Source: an uncultured Lachnospiraceae bacterium (GTDB lineage: Bacteria; Bacillota; Clostridia; Lachnospirales; Lachnospiraceae). From it: DNA of 64,000 nt. The stretch covers positions 124,001 to 188,000 of the forward strand of contig CANCYO010000001.1 of assembly GCA_947382415.1 (NCBI GenBank), written 5' to 3'. Of this stretch, positions 61,089-64,000 are shown piece by piece (position 1 is the stretch's first letter; each line of letters opens with the position of its first letter). Both the position numbers and the translations under genes were made by a program. The notes beneath the pieces are model-generated. The model had not been told where the DNA came from and did not search any database. It saw only the letters and a list, made by a program, of their open reading frames with translations.

Positions 61089-61771
61089 ATTATTATGAAA
61101 CCGACCCGGAATTTACAAAGATCATGGAACATTTTGTCCTGGAAGAAGTAGGGAAGGAACCCGGTCAGGAGTTACCGGAGGACACACGCTATCTGGCAAT
61201 TCTTGCAGCGCTTTTGGGCTGTCAGGGGGCGGAGGTTTACAGGGAGGTGCTGCCGAAAGCGCTGGATGCGGGACTGACGCCTGTTATGGTAAAAGAGATG
61301 GTTTATCAGGCAGTGGATTATCTTGGAATTGGCAGGGTAATGCCGTTTTTGTCCGTTACCAATGATATTTTAAATGCCCGGGGCATCAAGCTGCCGCTGC
61401 CCGCACAGGCAACGACAACTATGGAAAACAGGCTGGAAAAGGGAGCGGAAGCACAGGCGGAGATTTTCGGAGAGCATATGAAGGAAGCATGGAAAGCAGG
61501 GCACATCAACCGGTGGCTGGCGGCAAACTGTTTTGGCGACTATTATACAAGGGGCGGTCTGGACTTAAAACAGCGTGAGCTGATCACGTTCTGTTTTCTG
61601 GCGGCACAGGGCGGCTGTGAACCACAGCTTACCGCCCATGCCAAGGGGAACATGAACCTTGGAAATGACAAGGATTTTCTGATACGGATCGTGTCACAGT
61701 GCCTTCCGTACATTGGCTATCCGCGCAGCTTAAATGCGATAAACTGCGTGGGCAAAGCGGCTGAAACATAA
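61085..61771 (+). CDS. Carboxymuconolactone decarboxylase-family protein
   Basis: A 228-residue all-helical protein with two CMD/AhpD-like repeats. Segments include YLAILAALLGCQGAEVYREV and VKEMVYQAVDYLGIGRVMPF in the first half and QRELITFCFLAAQGGCEPQL with TAHAKGNMNLGN in the second. The canonical AhpD C-x-x-C pair is not seen, so it is probably not a peroxidase of that type; a decarboxylase or redox role is undecided. Start overlaps the MATE stub. Fourth gene of the redox-like run. Confidence 0.85.
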   Translation: MNYYETDPEFTKIMEHFVLEEVGKEPGQELPEDTRYLAILAALLGCQGAEVYREVLPKALDAGLTPVMVKEMVYQAVDYLGIGRVMPFLSVTNDILNARGIKLPLPAQATTTMENRLEKGAEAQAEIFGEHMKEAWKAGHINRWLAANCFGDYYTRGGLDLKQRELITFCFLAAQGGCEPQLTAHAKGNMNLGNDKDFLIRIVSQCLPYIGYPRSLNAINCVGKAAET

Positions 61772-61793
61772 GAACCCGGAAGGAAGAGGCGGC

Positions 61794-62495
61794 ATGAAGA
61801 TAAAGGTGAGAATAAAGTGGATACTGGATGTCCTGATGACCATAGCATTGTTTTTCCTGATGGGTTATCAGTTTTGGGGTGAAACAGCCCATGAATGGAT
61901 CGGAGCAGGGATGTTTGTATTTTTTATTGCACATCAGATCTGCAATCTGAATTGGTATAAAAATCTGTTCAGAGGCAGGTATCATGCCACACGCACAGTC
62001 TGGTGCATCATTGATATCCTGACACTTGCGGCAATGCTTGTCCTGATGTACAGCGGTATCACCATGTCCCGGCATGTTTTTGCGTTCCTGCCGGTACGGG
62101 GCGGTATGGCGCTGGCAAGGCGGCTGCATATCTTAGGTTCCTACTGGGGCTATCTGCTGATAAGCCTGCACCTCGGTCTGCACTGGGGAATGGTTCTGAA
62201 TGTATTTTCAAAAAGGCGTGTAACACAGCAAAAATATTCGATTACAGGTTTTATGATAAGCCTGATTATCGCAGCCTATGGAATTTATGTCTTTTTCAAA
62301 AGGGATTTTCCGGCTTATCTGTTTCTGCACAGTGAATTTGTGTTTTTGGATTATGACGAGCCAAGGCTGCTGTTCCTGATGGATTATCTGGCGCTGATGG
62401 GAGTTTGCATTTTTATCATTCATTACGGAGCAAAACTGTTGAGAAAGACAGGAGCCAGGAGGAAGGAGGCCGACAGTGAAAGAAAAACGGTTTAG
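61794..62495 (+). CDS. DUF4405-type cytochrome b-like membrane protein
   Basis: A 233-residue integral membrane protein with about five helices (WILDVLMTIALFFLMGYQFW; AGMFVFFIAHQICNL; IIDILTLAAMLVLMYSGITM; SYWGYLLISLHLGLHWGMVL; FMISLIIAAYGIYVFF). His residues in the membrane helices (FIAHQICN; RLHILGSYWGYLLISLHLGL) suit haem b binding, as proposed for this DUF4405/b561-like family. It could hand electrons to the exported flavodoxin; that is inference. Start with GGAAGAGG upstream. Overlaps the next, broken gene by 20 bases. Confidence 0.82.
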   Translation: MKIKVRIKWILDVLMTIALFFLMGYQFWGETAHEWIGAGMFVFFIAHQICNLNWYKNLFRGRYHATRTVWCIIDILTLAAMLVLMYSGITMSRHVFAFLPVRGGMALARRLHILGSYWGYLLISLHLGLHWGMVLNVFSKRRVTQQKYSITGFMISLIIAAYGIYVFFKRDFPAYLFLHSEFVFLDYDEPRLLFLMDYLALMGVCIFIIHYGAKLLRKTGARRKEADSERKTV

Positions 62496-62775
62496 AAAGA
62501 TTGCGGTATCCTTATCCTGCATGGTGCTTATTGCTGCTCTGACTGTGTGCGCTTCCACTTCTGTTCAGACAGAAGAAAAAGAAAGCACTGATCTGCAGCA
62601 GAACAGGGTGGAGGCTTCAGGGGCAGACAAACAGCCTGTGCGGGCAGAAGGTCCGCAACAAATATTTTGAAAGCGTATTTTACCTGGGCGGAAAATACGA
62701 GACCGTAACTTGTGAACCATGTGGAAAATATGCAGGAGTATGACGTTATCTTGGTTATACACATGAAAAAGGGCA
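62476..62775 (+). pseudogene. Flavodoxin lipoprotein gene with frameshift and deletion
   Basis: A GTG start (AGGAAGGAGG upstream) opens a signal peptide (MVLIAALTVCASTSVQTEE) that stops at 62668-62670. In another frame, from about 62660, ILKAYFTWAENT matches the first strand and FMN loop of a flavodoxin subfamily. After a stop, HVENMQEYDVIL matches a later strand of the same protein. So at least one frameshift and a deletion of roughly 80 codons have destroyed it. The remainder of the gap to 62914 shows no gene. Confidence 0.6.
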
Positions 62776-62914
62776 GGAAAATTGTGAAAATACAGTATTA
62801 AGCGCAACCTGAGATGTATTATTAACGAGAAACTGAAGCAGGCTATACAGAGGTGGTCAGTCATGGTAAAAATAAACACTTGTAAATAAAGGGAAATGTT
62901 CTGTTAAAGCCGGA

Positions 62915-62943
62915 TTGACAGCCATTCGAGTTTATTGTAATAT
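62915..62943 (+). promoter_or_regulatory. Promoter of the ZIP transporter gene
   Basis: TTGACA (62915-62920), 17-base spacer, TAATAT (62938-62943); transcription should start near 62950. Confidence 0.75.
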
Positions 62944-62956
62944 GAATCATGAATTG

Positions 62957-62974
62957 GGTTAGCACAGACTAACC
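62957..62974 (+). promoter_or_regulatory. Candidate metalloregulator operator
   Basis: GGTTAG-CACAGA-CTAACC: 6-bp arms with a 6-base centre, just downstream of the predicted start. The TTAG..CTAA form recalls DtxR/MntR-family boxes, and the gene behind it is a metal transporter. Confidence 0.5.
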
Positions 62975-62993
62975 TTGGAGGCTGGAGTAAAAC

Positions 62994-63776
62994 ATGACAA
63001 CAGAAGTAATACAAGGCATTTTATTTCCTTTCATGGGAACGACTTTGGGCGCAGCATGCGTATTTGGAATGCGCGGCGCGCTTCATACCTCAATTCAACG
63101 GGCTTTGACCGGTTTCGCGGCCGGGGTCATGGTGGCGGCCTCTGTCTGGAGTCTTCTGATTCCTGCAATGGAGCAGGCATCCGAGCTGGGACAATGGGCT
63201 TTTTCCCCGGCGGTGATTGGTTTCTGGTTGGGCATTCTGTTCCTGCTGGCGCTGGATCGGACGATTCCGCATTTGCATCAGAACAGCGATGAACCGGAAG
63301 GAATTCGGGCACGGATGAAACGGACGACCATGCTGGTGCTTGCCGTCACTCTCCACAATATTCCGGAAGGTATGGCGGTGGGTGTTGTGCTGGCGGGATG
63401 GATGGTTGAGAGCAGCGGCATCACCGCTGCCGGTACACTGGCGCTCTCTATCGGTATCGCCATGCAGAATTTTCCCGAAGGCGCTATTATATCCATGCCA
63501 CTCAAGGCGGAAGGAGTAAGCAAAGGCCGGGCGTTTCTGTATGGAGTTCTGTCCGGTGTGGTGGAGCCGCTTGCTGCCGTGCTGACTATCTGGGCGGCGG
63601 GATTCATTCTCCCGGCCCTGCCCTATCTGCTCAGCTTTGCTGCGGGAGCAATGATCTATGTGGTGGTGGAGGAATTGATCCCGGAGGCTTCTGCCGGAGA
63701 ACATTCCAATCTTGGGACGCTGTTTTTTGCAGCGGGCTTCACAGTCATGCTGGCGCTGGATGTGGCGCTGGGGTAA
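62994..63776 (+). CDS. ZIP-family divalent metal transporter
   Basis: Membrane carrier for zinc, iron or manganese, 260 residues with about eight helices. Typical ZIP signature: LAVTLHNIPEGMAVGVVLAG (helix 4, HNIPEG) and IGIAMQNFPEGAIISMPL (helix 5, QNFPEG), which carry the metal-binding His, Asn, Glu and Gln. The loop after helix 3 (IPHLHQNSDEPEG) is His-poor compared with eukaryotic forms. Start ATG with GGAGG/CTGGAG upstream. A palindromic operator lies in its leader, so metal-responsive control is likely. Confidence 0.92.
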   Translation: MTTEVIQGILFPFMGTTLGAACVFGMRGALHTSIQRALTGFAAGVMVAASVWSLLIPAMEQASELGQWAFSPAVIGFWLGILFLLALDRTIPHLHQNSDEPEGIRARMKRTTMLVLAVTLHNIPEGMAVGVVLAGWMVESSGITAAGTLALSIGIAMQNFPEGAIISMPLKAEGVSKGRAFLYGVLSGVVEPLAAVLTIWAAGFILPALPYLLSFAAGAMIYVVVEELIPEASAGEHSNLGTLFFAAGFTVMLALDVALG

Positions 63777-63912
63777 AATTATGATCCGTTATTCCGTACT
63801 GCCGGAAAAGATGTATAATGACGCTTCAGGCTATTTGTGGTACAATGTGATTAAAAGCTGATTTGAAGCGCGTGATCCGATATAGGAGCAGGATGGAAAT
63901 GGGGATTATAAT

Positions 63913-64000
63913 ATGGAAACAAAGAATAATGGATTCAAAGAAATGGATGTAATCGAAATTAAAGGAAAAGTAAATACAGCCATCTGCTACGCAAAAATAG
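63913..64000 (+). CDS. RtcB-type RNA ligase (N-terminal fragment, runs off the window)
   Basis: An ATG at 63913 preceded by GGAAATGGGG starts 29 codons that continue to the window end: a short leader, then MDVIEIKGKVNTAICYAKI. The IKGKVNTAICYAK segment is characteristic of the N-terminus of bacterial RtcB homologues (RNA 3'-phosphate ligase family). Too short to judge integrity. Confidence 0.65.
   Translation, partial: METKNNGFKEMDVIEIKGKVNTAICYAKI

Overview
The window looks like a chromosomal segment of a Gram-positive, endospore-forming Clostridia member, most likely Lachnospiraceae. The evidence is spoIIID behind a sigma-E-like promoter, a SleB-type hydrolase, SAM-I (S-box) control of metK, the DnaE1-type polymerase, strong AGGAGG ribosome-binding sites, clean TTGACA/TATAAT promoters, and several small conserved proteins that I associate with Lachnospiraceae. 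Most of the window is densely packed core genome of moderate GC. No rRNA, tRNA, CRISPR array or intact insertion sequence was seen.

Layout. Positions 1-2000 are a decayed accessory patch: the end of an acidic ORF, a GNAT acetyltransferase relic, a frameshifted relic, a DUF1413 gene with a repeated operator-like motif in its promoter, and a probable type I toxin-antitoxin locus (31-residue holin-like toxin plus convergent antisense RNA). Positions 2.1-11.9 kb hold core genes: ispE, a GntR regulator, murI, a DUF1934 protein, cardiolipin synthase, a trigger-factor-like lipoprotein, asnS, an NlpC/P60 hydrolase and spoIIID. Positions 12-25.6 kb hold a 1819-residue BspA-type leucine-rich-repeat surface protein, a dynamin-like GTPase, a MATE transporter and a vWA/MoxR/LRR three-gene operon; this is the most unusual intact neighbourhood. 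Positions 25.7-36.6 kb hold a UDP-sugar pyrophosphorylase with galE, a hemolysin III-type protein, a small alarmone synthetase, a hendecad-repeat membrane protein, a flavin reductase, dinB, a LysM/G5/M23 peptidase and murA. Positions 36.6-55.4 kb are core again: SAM riboswitch and metK, dnaE, pfkA, an rRNA methyltransferase, proC, a SleB-like hydrolase, nfeD with an SPFH gene, argF, birA, coaX, dusB, greA and lysS, interrupted by one AT-rich membrane-protein gene at 38.1 kb.

From the lysS terminator to about 62.9 kb lies an accessory island full of broken genes: an Rpn-type nuclease (intact), a truncated aspartic-protease gene, a tetR with an internal deletion, a MATE stub and an internally deleted flavodoxin. 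Between the wrecks sits an intact redox-like set: LysR and MerR regulators, a flavodoxin lipoprotein, a cyclophilin-like lipoprotein, a carboxymuconolactone-decarboxylase-family protein and a DUF4405 membrane protein. The window ends with a ZIP metal transporter behind a palindromic, metalloregulator-like operator and the first codons of an RtcB-type RNA ligase.

Functionally, the window combines cell-envelope building and remodelling (ispE, murI, murA, cls, galE, three peptidoglycan hydrolases, the BspA protein), translation and nucleic-acid housekeeping (asnS, lysS, dusB, TrmH-type methyltransferase, greA, dnaE, dinB), cofactors (birA, coaX, metK) and stress or sporulation control (alarmone synthetase, spoIIID). 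Every family call rests on reading motifs by eye; no database search was run.
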